A stretch of DNA of 64,000 nucleotides from Orrella dioscoreae (GTDB lineage: Bacteria; Pseudomonadota; Gammaproteobacteria; Burkholderiales; Burkholderiaceae_B): the NCBI RefSeq assembly GCF_900089455.2, contig NZ_LT907988.1, positions 4,402,001-4,466,000 of the forward strand, in the 5' to 3' direction. Below, one piece after another: positions 15,917 through 26,126 of this stretch. A program made the position numbers and the translations under genes. The notes under the pieces are model-generated. The model made no database searches. It saw nothing but the letters and a program-made list of their open reading frames with translations, and was not told the DNA's origin. Each line of letters begins with the position of its first letter. Within the stretch, counting starts at the first letter, position 1.

Positions 15917-16390
15917 ATGACCATTGCTGCTTCCGACGTCGACCTGCCGCTGCTGCGCGAACTCGCCCTGCTGCTGCGCGACACCCAGCTGGGTGAGCTG
16001 GAGATTGCCCGCGCGGATTGCCGGCTGCGGCTGGCCCGCCAGCCTGCCTCCAGTGCGCCGAGCTCGTCCTCCCTGCCCGCCGCGATTGCCACGCCCGCCG
16101 GGCCTGTCGCAGACACGCCGCCAGCGGCCAGCCCCTCCCTCCCTGCCCCGGCGAAGACCTGCCAGGTCACCGCTCCCCTCGTCGGCGTCGCCTATCTGGC
16201 CCCCGCCCCCGGCGAAGGCCCTTTCGTAAAGGTGGGCGACACGGTCAAGGAAGGCCAGACGCTGCTGGTGGTGGAGGCCATGAAGACGCTGAACCACATC
16301 ACCGCGCCGCAGGACGGCCGCGTGGCCGAGGTGCTGGTGGCCGATGGCCAGGGTGTCGAGTTCGACCAGCCGCTGGTCGTCCTGGACTGA
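15917..16390 (+). CDS. Biotin carboxyl carrier protein, AccB-like paralogue
   Basis: 157 residues. A short N-terminal helical region is followed by a Pro/Ala/Ser-rich linker (about 43-80) and a biotinyl domain ending the protein. The biotin acceptor is Lys-123 in [11 protein letters not shown]. It begins 16 bases after dctM and ends 7 bases before the biotin carboxylase gene, so it belongs to the TRAP/pxp locus and not to a housekeeping accBC operon. It probably presents carboxybiotin to a carboxyltransferase encoded nearby; the PxpB/PxpC-like pair is the obvious partner. Confidence 0.9.
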   Translation: MTIAASDVDLPLLRELALLLRDTQLGELEIARADCRLRLARQPASSAPSSSSLPAAIATPAGPVADTPPAASPSLPAPAKTCQVTAPLVGVAYLAPAPGEGPFVKVGDTVKEGQTLLVVEAMKTLNHITAPQDGRVAEVLVADGQGVEFDQPLVVLD

Positions 16391-16397
16391 GGCCGCC

Positions 16398-17756
16398 ATG
16401 TTCAAGAAGGTCCTCATCGCCAATCGCGGCGAGATCGCGCTGCGGGTCATGGCCGCCTGCCGCGAACTCGGCATCCGTACCGTGGCGGTGCACTCCACCG
16501 CCGACACCCAGGCGCTGCACGTGCGCCTGGCCGACGAGCGCGTCTGCATCGGCAAGCCCAGCTCACGCGACAGCTACCTGAACATCGCCAACGTCGTCAG
16601 CGCCTGCGAGATCTCCGGCGCCGAGGCCGTCCATCCCGGCTACGGCTTCCTCTCCGAGAACGCCGCCTTCGCCCGGGAACTGGAGACGCGCGGCATCGCT
16701 TTCATCGGCCCCACCGCCGAGCACATCCGGCTGATGGGCGACAAGGTCCAGGCCAAGCGCACGGCGCGCGAGCTGGGCATCCCCGTGGTGCCGGGTTCGG
16801 CTGGCGCGGTGGACAGCGATGACGAGGCCGCGCGCCTGGCCGGTGAGATCGGCTACCCCGTCATCGTGAAGGCGTCGGCGGGCGGCGGCGGACGCGGCAT
16901 GAAGGTGGTCCGCCAGGCCGGCGAGCTGCGCCAGGCCTTGGCCGCCGCGCGTGCCGAGGCGCAATCCGCCTTTGGCGACGGCACGGTCTACATCGAGAAA
17001 TACCTGGCCCAGCCAAGGCACATCGAAGTGCAGGTGCTGGGTGACGGCCAGGGCGGCGCCATCCATCTGGGCGAGCGCGACTGCTCGCTGCAACGGCGCC
17101 ACCAGAAAGTCTGGGAAGAGGCGCATGCGCCCACCCTGACGCCGGAAAGCCGCGGACGCATCGGGCGCATCGTGGCCCAGGCCATGTCGGCCATGCGCTA
17201 TCGCGGCGCGGGCACCATCGAATTCCTGTACGAGAACGGCGAGTTCTACTTCATCGAGATGAACACGCGCCTGCAGGTCGAGCATCCGGTCACGGAAGCC
17301 GTCACGGGCGTGGACCTGGTGATCGAACAGCTGCGCATCGCGGCAGGGCTGGGCCTGTCGGTCACGCAGCAGGAGATCCGCTCGCAGGGGCATGCCATCG
17401 AATGCCGCATCACCGCGGAAGATCCCGACACCTTCCTGCCCTCGCCGGGCCGGGTCACGCAGTTCCGCGCGCCCGGCGGCCTGGGCGTGCGCGTGGACTC
17501 GGCCATCTATACCGGCTATGAGATTCCGCCCTACTACGACAGCCTGATCGCCAAGCTGATCGTGCACGGCAGGGATCGCACGGAATGCCTGGCGCGGCTG
17601 CGGCGGGCGCTGGACGAATGCCTCATCGAAGGCGTGAAGACCACGCTGCCCTTGCTGCGCAGGCTGGCGGCCGACCCCGACATTGCCGCGGGACAGTACG
17701 ACATCCACTGGCTGGAGCAGACCTTCCTGGCTCCGCCCGCGCGCGCGGCGGCCTGA
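16398..17756 (+). CDS. Biotin carboxylase, AccC-like paralogue
   Basis: 452 residues, the standard length of AccC. It carries the N-terminal [29 protein letters not shown], the ATP-grasp glycine loop [14 protein letters not shown], the [17 protein letters not shown] segment and [16 protein letters not shown]. It carboxylates the biotin of the adjacent carrier using ATP and bicarbonate. ATG at 16398 is the natural family start. Neither a propionyl-CoA nor an acetyl-CoA carboxyltransferase subunit is linked, which makes a specialised role with the PxpBC-like proteins more likely than fatty-acid synthesis. Confidence 0.92.
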   Translation: MFKKVLIANRGEIALRVMAACRELGIRTVAVHSTADTQALHVRLADERVCIGKPSSRDSYLNIANVVSACEISGAEAVHPGYGFLSENAAFARELETRGIAFIGPTAEHIRLMGDKVQAKRTARELGIPVVPGSAGAVDSDDEAARLAGEIGYPVIVKASAGGGGRGMKVVRQAGELRQALAAARAEAQSAFGDGTVYIEKYLAQPRHIEVQVLGDGQGGAIHLGERDCSLQRRHQKVWEEAHAPTLTPESRGRIGRIVAQAMSAMRYRGAGTIEFLYENGEFYFIEMNTRLQVEHPVTEAVTGVDLVIEQLRIAAGLGLSVTQQEIRSQGHAIECRITAEDPDTFLPSPGRVTQFRAPGGLGVRVDSAIYTGYEIPPYYDSLIAKLIVHGRDRTECLARLRRALDECLIEGVKTTLPLLRRLAADPDIAAGQYDIHWLEQTFLAPPARAAA

Positions 17757-17787
17757 AGGCGCCCGCACGCCGCCCGCGTGCCGGCGC

Positions 17788-18873
17788 TCAGTCGCCGCGG
17801 GGCTCGTCCTGGCGCGGGGCTTCGCCGATGGCGGCCTTGCGCTTGCGCTTGACCTCGTACATGAGTTCGTCGGCCTCGCGGATCGCGGTCTGCGCCGACA
17901 TGCCTGCCGGCCCCACGGCCACCACGCCCACGCTGGCGCCGTCGTAGCGGACGACGTCATCGTCCAGCTTGAACTCGCCGACCGTTGCCTCGGTCAGGCG
18001 TTCCTGCCAGCGCGCCGCGGCCTCCGCGGGCTCGCCCTGCGTGATGCGGCCTCCCGCTTTCGCCCCCACGATGCCGCGCATGGCGGGACCGGCCCCCACC
18101 ACCAGGAACTCATCGCCCCCGATGCGCGCGACCATTTCCGACACGCGTGCCGCGGCCTGCAGGCGGCGGGAGATTTCCTGCAGGAAGATGTCGCCGCAAC
18201 GGTGCCCATGGCGATCATTGATCTGCTTGAAACCGTCCAGGTCCACCACGGCCAGCAGGACGCTGCCATGCTCGCGCGAGGCGGCCGCCAACAGGCGGTC
18301 GGTCTGGTCGAACACCGCCCGGCGGTTGGGCAGTCCGGTCAGGCTGTCCGTCAGCGCGAAGGTCACCAGCTGCTCATTGGCCTGCTGCAGCGACTTCACA
18401 AGCTTCTCGCGCTCGATGAATCCCGCCACAAGATTGGAAAACAGGCGCAACAGCGTCTGGGATTCGTCGTTGATGGGGCGGCGCTCGGCACTGGCCGCGC
18501 ACAACGTGCCCAGCAGCTCGCCATCGTTGCCACGCACCGGCGCGCTCATGTAGGTCTGGATGCCCAACTGGCGGGCGGCCTCGGCGTCGCCCCAGCAATC
18601 AGCCACCTCGTTGGTGGCCATGCGCGCATCGTCCAGCGCGCGCTTGCACAGCGTGTCCGACCACGGCACGGTCAAGCCTTCGGGGATGTTCATCCTGCCT
18701 GCGTTGCGGGCGTAGCGGACCTGCTGCACGTCGCGCGCCAGATCAATGGCGGTGAGGTAGGTGGATTCGAGACCCGTCACGGAGCCCAGCATATCCAGCA
18801 GTGGGCGGGTCAACTGCTCGATCGACTTCGCGGCGGGCAGCGAGGTCGAGAGTTGGGCAAGTATCGGATCCAA
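17788..18873 (-). CDS. GAF-domain diguanylate cyclase (GGDEF)
   Basis: About 361 residues. An N-terminal GAF sensor domain (about 10-155) is followed by a short helix and a GGDEF domain (about 170-350). The active-site motif is intact as ARIGGDEFLVV (GGDEF at about 252-256), with the metal-binding VVDLDGFKQIND before it, so synthesis of cyclic di-GMP from GTP is expected. The inhibitory RxxD site five residues upstream reads RVSE and may be lost. The start is taken as TTG at 18873 because AGGAG lies five bases upstream; a GTG at 18897 would swallow that site. Convergent with the biotin carboxylase gene. Confidence 0.9.
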   Translation of the reverse strand: MDPILAQLSTSLPAAKSIEQLTRPLLDMLGSVTGLESTYLTAIDLARDVQQVRYARNAGRMNIPEGLTVPWSDTLCKRALDDARMATNEVADCWGDAEAARQLGIQTYMSAPVRGNDGELLGTLCAASAERRPINDESQTLLRLFSNLVAGFIEREKLVKSLQQANEQLVTFALTDSLTGLPNRRAVFDQTDRLLAAASREHGSVLLAVVDLDGFKQINDRHGHRCGDIFLQEISRRLQAAARVSEMVARIGGDEFLVVGAGPAMRGIVGAKAGGRITQGEPAEAAARWQERLTEATVGEFKLDDDVVRYDGASVGVVAVGPAGMSAQTAIREADELMYEVKRKRKAAIGEAPRQDEPRGD

Positions 18874-19031
18874 GGAAACTCCTACACGATGAAGCACGGG
18901 CAGCGGCCGGGCTGCGCACCGGCGTCCCGACCTTGGGTCCCTTGGATTTTCACATCGGCGTGCCGATCCGTGGTGGTTTCAAGCGATACGAAGTGTTGAT
19001 ATCGCGCCGTCACGCCCTCGCCGCAGCGGCG

Positions 19032-19919
<888 letters not shown>

Positions 19920-20801
19920 TTATTCGGTGTCGGCCGCGGTATAGGCCAGGCGCACGTAGATGGGCGCATAGGGCTCGGCCTGCGTGATCTCGAGCAGCGA
20001 CTCGCGCGCCAGCTCCAGCATGGCCAGGAAGTGCACCACGACCACGGCGGCGGGCGCGCCTTCGTTGATGCGCTCCAGGAACAGGTCGCTGAATTCCATG
20101 AAGCGCACGCCGCCCAGGCGGCGCAGGATGTGCGTCATGTGGTCGCGCACGGAAAGCTGTTCGCGCGTGATGTGGTGATGGGCGTTCAGCTTGGCGCGCC
20201 GCATGATGTCGGCCCAGGCCGCGCGCAGGTCGTCGGCGTTCACCTCGGGCAGCACGCGCTCGGTCGTCAGGTCGGCCCAGGCCTGCGCGCGCATGAAGTC
20301 GCGCCCGGCCTGCGGCAGCGCATCGAGCTTGCGCGCCGCCAGTTTCATCTGCTCGTATTCCAGCAGGCGGCGCACCAGCTCGGCGCGCGGGTCTTCGGGC
20401 TCTTCGCCGGTGTCGGTCTTGCGCACCGGCAGCAGCATGCGCGACTTGATCTCGATGAGCATCGCCGCCATCAGCAGGTATTCGGCGGCGAGTTCGAGGT
20501 TGTGCTCGCGGATCTGTTCGACGTAGGACAGGTATTGCCGGGTCACCTCCGACATGGGGATGTCCAGCACGTTGAAGTTCTGCTTGCGGATCAGGTACAG
20601 CAGCAGGTCCAGCGGACCTTCGAAAGTCTCGAGGAAGACCTCGAGCGCATCGGGGGGAATGTAGAGATCCTGCGGCAGCGCGAACAGCGGCTCGCCATAC
20701 AGGCGCGCCAACGCCACGCTGTCGACGACGTCAGGCGTGCTGTCCTCGGACGGCTGAACCAGCGCGTCCAGGCCGTTGCCCGGCAGGGCGGCGGACGTCA
20801 T
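19920..20801 (-). CDS. scpA: Segregation and condensation protein A
   Basis: 293 residues. ScpA is the kleisin subunit of the Smc-ScpAB condensin acting on the nucleoid. FEGPLDLLLYLIRKQ (about 60-74), the LSYVEQIREHNLELAAEYLLMAA helix and IEIKSRMLLP are diagnostic. An approximately 50-residue non-conserved leader precedes the kleisin core. Start taken at MTSAALPGN, 16 bases after the DUF3460 gene. The order DUF3460-scpA-panC is typical of Bordetella relatives; scpB is not in the window. Confidence 0.93.
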   Translation of the reverse strand: MTSAALPGNGLDALVQPSEDSTPDVVDSVALARLYGEPLFALPQDLYIPPDALEVFLETFEGPLDLLLYLIRKQNFNVLDIPMSEVTRQYLSYVEQIREHNLELAAEYLLMAAMLIEIKSRMLLPVRKTDTGEEPEDPRAELVRRLLEYEQMKLAARKLDALPQAGRDFMRAQAWADLTTERVLPEVNADDLRAAWADIMRRAKLNAHHHITREQLSVRDHMTHILRRLGGVRFMEFSDLFLERINEGAPAAVVVVHFLAMLELARESLLEITQAEPYAPIYVRLAYTAADTE

Positions 20802-20817
20802 CCCCCGGAACCCTGGA

Positions 20818-21003
20818 TCAGTCGTTCTGGTAGACGTAGGGGCGCTGCGGCACGCGGGCGATGCGGAAGCCTTCCTGCTGCTCGGCGTCGATGGACTTGT
20901 CCCACAGGCGCGCGCGGCCATCGCGCTGGGCCTGCTCGGTGCCGGGATGTTCCTTCTTATAGTCCTTGAGGAAGCGGGTGACTTCGGATTCGTAGTTGGC
21001 CAT
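20818..21003 (-). CDS. DUF3460 family small protein
   Basis: 61 residues, charged and soluble: ANYESEVTRFLKDYKKEHP, then RARLWDKSIDAEQQEGFRIARVPQRPYVY. This is the compact DUF3460 family, found in beta-proteobacteria next to scpA and panC; its function is not established. It ends 16 bases before scpA and is probably cotranscribed with it. It is divergent from the MFS exporter, with 84 bases between the two starts. Confidence 0.88.
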   Translation of the reverse strand: MANYESEVTRFLKDYKKEHPGTEQAQRDGRARLWDKSIDAEQQEGFRIARVPQRPYVYQND

Positions 21004-21074
21004 GATGCCGGAAATCTCTATACGTGGCGGGATGCAAGGAAGTTTACTTCAGTCCGCGCAACAGCCCGCGCGGT

Positions 21075-21090
21075 TACAATCCCGGCCATG
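21075..21090 (+). promoter_or_regulatory. Possible leaderless promoter of the MFS gene
   Basis: TACAAT (21075-21080) ends seven bases before the ATG at 21088, where transcription would start at or next to the initiation codon. No good -35 hexamer and no ribosome-binding sequence are seen upstream of the ATG. Confidence 0.35.
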
Positions 21091-22497
21091 AGCGACGCCC
21101 CAGCACCCCGTGCCGTCGACCCGCAACGGGCCGCGCGCATCCTGCCTTTCATCGTCGGCTGCGCCCTGTTCATGCAGATGCTGGACGCCACCGTCGTTGC
21201 CACCGCCCTGCCCGCCATGGCGCAGGCGCTGAACACCACGCCGGTCAGGCTGAACATCGCCATCACGTCCTACCTGCTGGCCGTGGCGGTCTTCGTGCCG
21301 ATCAGCGGCTGGGCGGCCGACCGCTATGGCGCCCGCCGCGTCTTCCTGGCCGCCATCGGCCTGTTCGCCCTCAGCTCGGCCGCCTGCGCGCTGTCGCAGG
21401 ACATCTCGCAACTCGTGGCCGCGCGCGTGGTGCAGGGCCTGGCCGGGGCCATGATGGTGCCCGTGGGCCGCGTCATCATGCTGCGCACCGTGCCCAAGCA
21501 CGAGCTGCTGCGCGCCATGTCCTTCCTGTCCGTGCCCGCCCTGCTCGGGCCCATCGTCGGCCCGCCGCTGGGCGGCTTCCTGGTCACCTACGCGTCCTGG
21601 CACTGGATCTTCCTCATCAACATTCCCATCGGCATCCTGGGCATCCTGCTGGTGCTGCGCCACGTCCCGGAAATCCGCGACGAGGCCGCGCCGCCCCTGG
21701 ATCTGGTCGGCTTCATCCTGAGCGCGGCCTGCCTCGCCCTGCTGGTCACCGCCTTCGAAGGCATCGGCCATGGTTCCTTCGCACCCCCGGTGCTGGCGGC
21801 CATCGTGGCAGGCGGCCTGGCCTGCGGTTTCCTGTACGGCTGGCATGCACGGCGCGCGGCCGCGCCCATCCTCGACCTGACGCTGATGCGCCTGCCGACC
21901 TTCGCCATTTCCACGCTGGGCGGCAACCTGTGCCGCTTCGCCGTGGGCGCCACGCCCTTTTTGCTGGCCATGCTGCTGCAGGTCGGCTTCGGCATGACGC
22001 CGTTCGCCGCGGGCATGATCACCTTCGCGGGCGCCACCGGGGCGCTGCTCATGAAGTTCGTGGCCGCGCCCATCCTGCGCCGCTTCGGCTTCCGCCAGGT
22101 CCTGATCGTCAATGCCGTCCTGACCGGCGTCTTCGTCATCGCCTGCGCGCTGTTCTCGCCCAGCACGCCCGCGTGGGTGATGATCTCGGTGCTGCTCGTG
22201 GGAGGTTTCTTCCGCTCGCTGCAGTTCACGGCGGTCAACACGCTGACCTATGCCGAAATCGACAGCGGACGCATGAGCCAGGCCAGCACCTTCTCGGCCA
22301 TGGCGCAGCAGCTGGGCATCAGCCTGGGCGTGGGCGTGGCGGCGGTCACGCTGAACCTGTCCATGAACGCGCGCGGCGCCAGCCAGCTGGCTGCCTCGGA
22401 CGTCATCGTGGGCTTCATCGTGATCGGGGCGCTGTGCTGCGCCTCGGCCCTGTCCTTCATGCGCCTGCCCCGCCAGGCCGGAGAACAGCTGCAGTGA
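21088..22497 (+). CDS. DHA2-type MFS multidrug exporter (EmrB/QacA family)
   Basis: 469 residues with about 14 predicted membrane helices. DATVVATALPAMAQALN in helix 1, the motif-A loop GWAADRYGARRVFLAAI and the motif-C-like GPIVGPPLGGFLVTYASWHWIF (about 150-172) place it in the DHA2 proton-antiport family. No EmrA-type adaptor is adjacent, so it probably acts alone in the inner membrane. The ATG at 21088 has no ribosome-binding sequence and sits directly after a -10-like element. 65 bases separate it from glpK. Substrate unknown. Confidence 0.92.
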   Translation: MSDAPAPRAVDPQRAARILPFIVGCALFMQMLDATVVATALPAMAQALNTTPVRLNIAITSYLLAVAVFVPISGWAADRYGARRVFLAAIGLFALSSAACALSQDISQLVAARVVQGLAGAMMVPVGRVIMLRTVPKHELLRAMSFLSVPALLGPIVGPPLGGFLVTYASWHWIFLINIPIGILGILLVLRHVPEIRDEAAPPLDLVGFILSAACLALLVTAFEGIGHGSFAPPVLAAIVAGGLACGFLYGWHARRAAAPILDLTLMRLPTFAISTLGGNLCRFAVGATPFLLAMLLQVGFGMTPFAAGMITFAGATGALLMKFVAAPILRRFGFRQVLIVNAVLTGVFVIACALFSPSTPAWVMISVLLVGGFFRSLQFTAVNTLTYAEIDSGRMSQASTFSAMAQQLGISLGVGVAAVTLNLSMNARGASQLAASDVIVGFIVIGALCCASALSFMRLPRQAGEQLQ

Positions 22498-22562
22498 CGT
22501 AGTGCCCATGCAGTCCCCGCTGGACAGGTCCGCCCAAGGACAAGAACAGGAGACAACCGACG

Positions 22563-24071
22563 ATGGCGAACGGCACCTTCATTCTCGCGCTGGACCAGGG
22601 CACCACCAGTTCGCGCGCGATGGTCTTCGACCGTGACGGCAACGTGCGCGGCACGGCGCAGCAGGAATTTCGGCAGCACTATCCCCAACCGGGCTGGGTC
22701 GAACACGACCCCATGGACATCTGGCGCACCCAGCTCGATACCGCCCGCGAGGCGCTGCGCAACGCGGGCGCCGCCGCCTCGGACGTGGCGGGCCTGGGCA
22801 TCACCAACCAGCGCGAGACCACCGTGCTGTGGGAGCGCGCCACGGGCCGCCCCATCGCGCCAGCCATCGTCTGGCAGGACCGCCGCGGCGCGCCGCTGTG
22901 CGACACGCTGCGCGAAGCCGGCCACGCCGAGCGCATCCGGGACATCACCGGCCTGGAACTCGATGCCTATTTCTCGGGCACCAAACTGGCCTGGCTGCTG
23001 CGGGAAGTGCCTGGCGCACGCCAGGCCGCCGAGCGCGGCGAACTGGCCTTCGGCACCATCGACACCTGGCTGGTCTGGCAACTGACGGGCGGCGACGTGC
23101 ACAGCACCGACGCCAGCAACGCGTCGCGCACCCTGCTCTATGACCTGGCAACCGGCGACTGGAGCGACGAGATGCTGGCCTTGCTGGACGTCCCGCGCAG
23201 CCTCCTGCCCGGGATCGCGCCCAGCAGCGGCATCATCGGCAAGACCCTGCCCGAGCACTTCGGCGGGGCCTTGCCCATCGCGGGCGTGGCGGGCGACCAG
23301 CAGGCCGCCACCTTCGGCCAGGCCTGCTTCGAACCGGGCATGGCCAAGAACACCTATGGCACCGGCTGCTTCATGCTCATGAACGTCGGCACCACGCCCG
23401 CCGTGTCGCAACACCGCCTGCTGTCCACGGTGGGCTGGCGCATCGGCGAGCGCAGCGACTACATGCTGGAGGGCAGCGTCTTCGTCGCGGGCGCGGCCAT
23501 CCAGTGGCTGCGCGATGGCCTGGGACTGATCCGCCGCGCCGATGAAGTCGAGGCGCTGGCGACCAGCGTGGCCGACACCGACGACGTCTTTCTGGTGCCC
23601 GCCTTCACCGGCCTGGGCGCGCCGCACTGGGACCCCTATGCGCGCGGCGCGCTGGTGGGCGTCACGCGTGGCACCACGCGCGCGCACGTGGCGCGCGCGG
23701 CGCTGGAGTCGATTGCCTTGCAAAGCGCCGACCTGCTGCGCGCCATGCGCGCCGACAGCCCCACGGACCTCAGCGAACTGCGCGTGGACGGCGGCGCGGC
23801 GCGCAACGACCTGCTCATGCAGATGCAGGCCGACCTGCTGGGCGTGCCGGTGGTGCGCCCCCGCGTGGCCGAATCCACCGCGCGCGGCGCGGCGGGGCTG
23901 GCGGGCCTGGCGCTGCAATATTGGTCCGGCCAGGACGAGCTGGCCGCGCAATGGAAAGTGGAGCGCCGCTTCGAACCCGAATGGAATGCCAGCCAGCGGG
24001 ACGCCAGGCTCGCGCGCTGGCACCAGGCCGTGGCGCTGTCCCGGGGCTGGGCAGCAGGCAAGCCAGGCTGA
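22563..24071 (+). CDS. glpK: Glycerol kinase
   Basis: 502 residues, full length. It phosphorylates glycerol to sn-glycerol 3-phosphate with [23 protein letters not shown] at the N-terminus, [17 protein letters not shown], the WQDRR motif, [25 protein letters not shown] and [13 protein letters not shown] are all FGGY/GlpK hallmarks. GGAG lies ten bases before the ATG. No glpF, glpD or glpR is in the window; the neighbouring MFS gene is not an obvious glycerol transporter. Confidence 0.97.
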   Translation: MANGTFILALDQGTTSSRAMVFDRDGNVRGTAQQEFRQHYPQPGWVEHDPMDIWRTQLDTAREALRNAGAAASDVAGLGITNQRETTVLWERATGRPIAPAIVWQDRRGAPLCDTLREAGHAERIRDITGLELDAYFSGTKLAWLLREVPGARQAAERGELAFGTIDTWLVWQLTGGDVHSTDASNASRTLLYDLATGDWSDEMLALLDVPRSLLPGIAPSSGIIGKTLPEHFGGALPIAGVAGDQQAATFGQACFEPGMAKNTYGTGCFMLMNVGTTPAVSQHRLLSTVGWRIGERSDYMLEGSVFVAGAAIQWLRDGLGLIRRADEVEALATSVADTDDVFLVPAFTGLGAPHWDPYARGALVGVTRGTTRAHVARAALESIALQSADLLRAMRADSPTDLSELRVDGGAARNDLLMQMQADLLGVPVVRPRVAESTARGAAGLAGLALQYWSGQDELAAQWKVERRFEPEWNASQRDARLARWHQAVALSRGWAAGKPG

Positions 24072-24110
24072 AAAACGCAAGGCCCCGGCGCGCTGTCGCA
24101 CCGGGGCCTT
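24071..24110. terminator. Bidirectional terminator between glpK and the Bug gene
   Basis: AAGGCCCCGG (24079-24088) and CCGGGGCCTT (24101-24110) form a perfect 10-bp stem. On the minus strand the stem is followed by a T-run (complement of 24071-24075), so it should terminate the convergent Bug gene well and glpK at least partly. Confidence 0.75.
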
Positions 24111-24137
24111 GGGCTCAAGGCATCACGCGCGGGCGTA

Positions 24138-25148
24138 TCAGTTGATGCTGGCGCCAGACAGCTTCACCACCTCGCGGTACTTCTCCATTTCGCCGGCCAC
24201 GAAGGCCTTGAAGTCATCGGCGCTGCCGGGACGCGTGTCCGAGCCCATGATCAGCAGGCGCTCGCGCACGTCGGGCAGGTTCAGGGCCTTCACGTAGGCC
24301 TGGTTCAGGCGCTCGACGACAGGCAGGGGCGTGCCGCCGGGCGCGAAGACGCCGAACCACGTGCCCAGGTCGAAACCCTTGACGCCCGACTCGTCGATCG
24401 TCGGCACATCCTTCAGCAGGGACGAGCGCGCCAGCGTGGTCACGGCCAGCGCCTTGACCTTGCCGTCGCGGATCAGCGGCGCAGCCGCAGCCAGGTTGTC
24501 GAACATGATGTCGGCCTGGCCCGAGAGCAGGGCCAGCTGGGCGGGCGCCGCGCCCTGGTAAGGCACGTGCACCGCATCCAGGCCGCCACGCGCGCGCAGC
24601 AGTTCGCCGGCCAGGTGGCCCGCGCTGCCATTGCCGCCCGAGGCGTAGTTCAGGCGGCCGGGATGCGATTTGCCGTAGGCAAGCAGGTCACCCACGGTGG
24701 CGATCCCGTTGGCGTCGGCGAACTCGCGGTTGATGACCAGCACGTTCGGCACGGCGGCCACCAGCGTGATGGGCGAGAAGTCGCGGATCGGGTCGTAGGG
24801 CAGGCTGGCGTACAGCCAGGGGTTGATGGCATGGGTGGCCACGGCGCCCATGACGAGCGTGTAGCCATCGGCCGGCGACTTGGCGACGACGCCGGCACCG
24901 ATGTTGCCGCCCGCGCCTGCACGGTTCTCCACCACGACGGTCTGGCCGAACTCGGCGCCGACCTTCTCTGCCAGGACGCGCGCCATCAGGTCGAGCGGGC
25001 CGCCGGGGGGATAAGGCACGACGAATCGCAGGGGCTTGTTGGGGAAGTCGCCAGCAGCGTGGCCAAGGGCAGGCGCGAACGCCAGGGCGACCGCCACCGC
25101 GCAGGCCGACAGGGCCCGCAGGCAACGGGAAAGCAGGGGGGTCATCAT
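24138..25148 (-). CDS. Bug-family periplasmic solute-binding protein (TctC type)
   Basis: 336 residues with a signal peptide ending near ALGHA. Bug hallmarks are LRFVVPYPPGGPLDLMARVLA, QTVVVENRAGAGGNIG and DGYTLVMGAVATHAINPWLY. The first ATG of an ATG-ATG pair (25148) has GGAG six bases upstream. No tripartite permease genes are adjacent. It lies 184 bases downstream of the Aap-type ABC operon on the same strand, behind a GC-rich inverted repeat (25298-25322), so it is probably a separate unit. Ligand unknown. Confidence 0.92.
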   Translation of the reverse strand: MMTPLLSRCLRALSACAVAVALAFAPALGHAAGDFPNKPLRFVVPYPPGGPLDLMARVLAEKVGAEFGQTVVVENRAGAGGNIGAGVVAKSPADGYTLVMGAVATHAINPWLYASLPYDPIRDFSPITLVAAVPNVLVINREFADANGIATVGDLLAYGKSHPGRLNYASGGNGSAGHLAGELLRARGGLDAVHVPYQGAAPAQLALLSGQADIMFDNLAAAAPLIRDGKVKALAVTTLARSSLLKDVPTIDESGVKGFDLGTWFGVFAPGGTPLPVVERLNQAYVKALNLPDVRERLLIMGSDTRPGSADDFKAFVAGEMEKYREVVKLSGASIN

Positions 25149-25332
25149 GGTGGTCTCCGAACGGCGCCTCTGGCGGGCAGCCTTCAATGCGCGGCGGCAA
25201 GCATAACCCGACGAGGGTTGCGACGCCCGGGATGCACCCGGCAAGGGTGGTCCCCGCGCAACACTGGCCAGCCGCCCTCCCCGACGGTCCGGCCCGTGGG
25301 CGCGGGCACCAGCGCCGCGCCCGGTGTAGCGG

Positions 25333-26073
25333 TCAATGCAGGATCTGGCTCAGGAACAGCTTGGTGCGCTCGTTCTGCGGACTGTCGAAGAACGCGTCGG
25401 GCGTGTTCTGTTCGATGATCTCGCCGCGGTCCATGAAGATGACGCGGTCGGCCACCTTGCGCGCGAAGCCCATTTCGTGGGTCACGCACAGCATGGTCAT
25501 GCCGCTTTCCTCGGCCAGCGTCACCATCACGTCCAGCACTTCCTTGACCATTTCCGGATCGAGCGCCGAGGTCGGCTCATCGAACAGCATGATCTTCGGA
25601 TGCATGCACAGCGAGCGGGCAATCGCCACGCGCTGCTGCTGGCCGCCGGACAGCTGGCCCGGGAACTTGTTGGCCTGGTCGGGGATGCGCACGCGCTCCA
25701 GGTATTTCATGGCCGTGGCTTCTGCTTCGGCGCGCGACTTCTTCAGTACCCACATGGGGCCCAGCGTCAGGTTCTGCAGCACCGTCAGGTGGGGGAACAG
25801 GTTGAAGTGCTGGAAGACCATGCCCACGTCCTTGCGGATGGTCTCGATCTGCTTCAGGTCGTTGGTGAGCTCGGTGCCATCGACGATGATCTGGCCCTGC
25901 TGGTGTTCTTCCAGCCGGTTGATGCAGCGGATCATCGTCGACTTGCCGGAACCCGACGGGCCGCAGATGACGATGCGCTCGCCGGGGGCGACCTCGAGAT
26001 TGACATGGCGCAGGACGTGGAACTGGCCGTACCACTTGTTGACGTCCTGCAGGCGAATGATGGCATCGGACAT
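25333..26073 (-). CDS. aapP: Polar amino-acid ABC transporter ATPase (AapP)
   Basis: 246 residues. Walker A is GPSGSGKST (about 38-46), the signature is [15 protein letters not shown], Walker B is [15 protein letters not shown], and the switch histidine lies in CVTHEMGFA. This is the GlnQ/AapP subfamily that energises uptake of amino acids. It is the last gene of aapJ-aapQ-aapM-aapP, 53 bases after aapM. Confidence 0.95.
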   Translation of the reverse strand: MSDAIIRLQDVNKWYGQFHVLRHVNLEVAPGERIVICGPSGSGKSTMIRCINRLEEHQQGQIIVDGTELTNDLKQIETIRKDVGMVFQHFNLFPHLTVLQNLTLGPMWVLKKSRAEAEATAMKYLERVRIPDQANKFPGQLSGGQQQRVAIARSLCMHPKIMLFDEPTSALDPEMVKEVLDVMVTLAEESGMTMLCVTHEMGFARKVADRVIFMDRGEIIEQNTPDAFFDSPQNERTKLFLSQILH

Positions 26074-26126
26074 GCCTGTACTCCCGTTGATTCAAGCAAG
26101 GCCGGGCGCGCGCGGCGCCCTGCCGG

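Noticed and set aside
25298-25322. GGGCGCGG/CCGCGCCC inverted repeat after aapP
   Set aside because: Eight pairs but a nine-base loop and no T-run; in DNA this GC-rich such repeats arise by chance, so it is mentioned only as a possible operon end.
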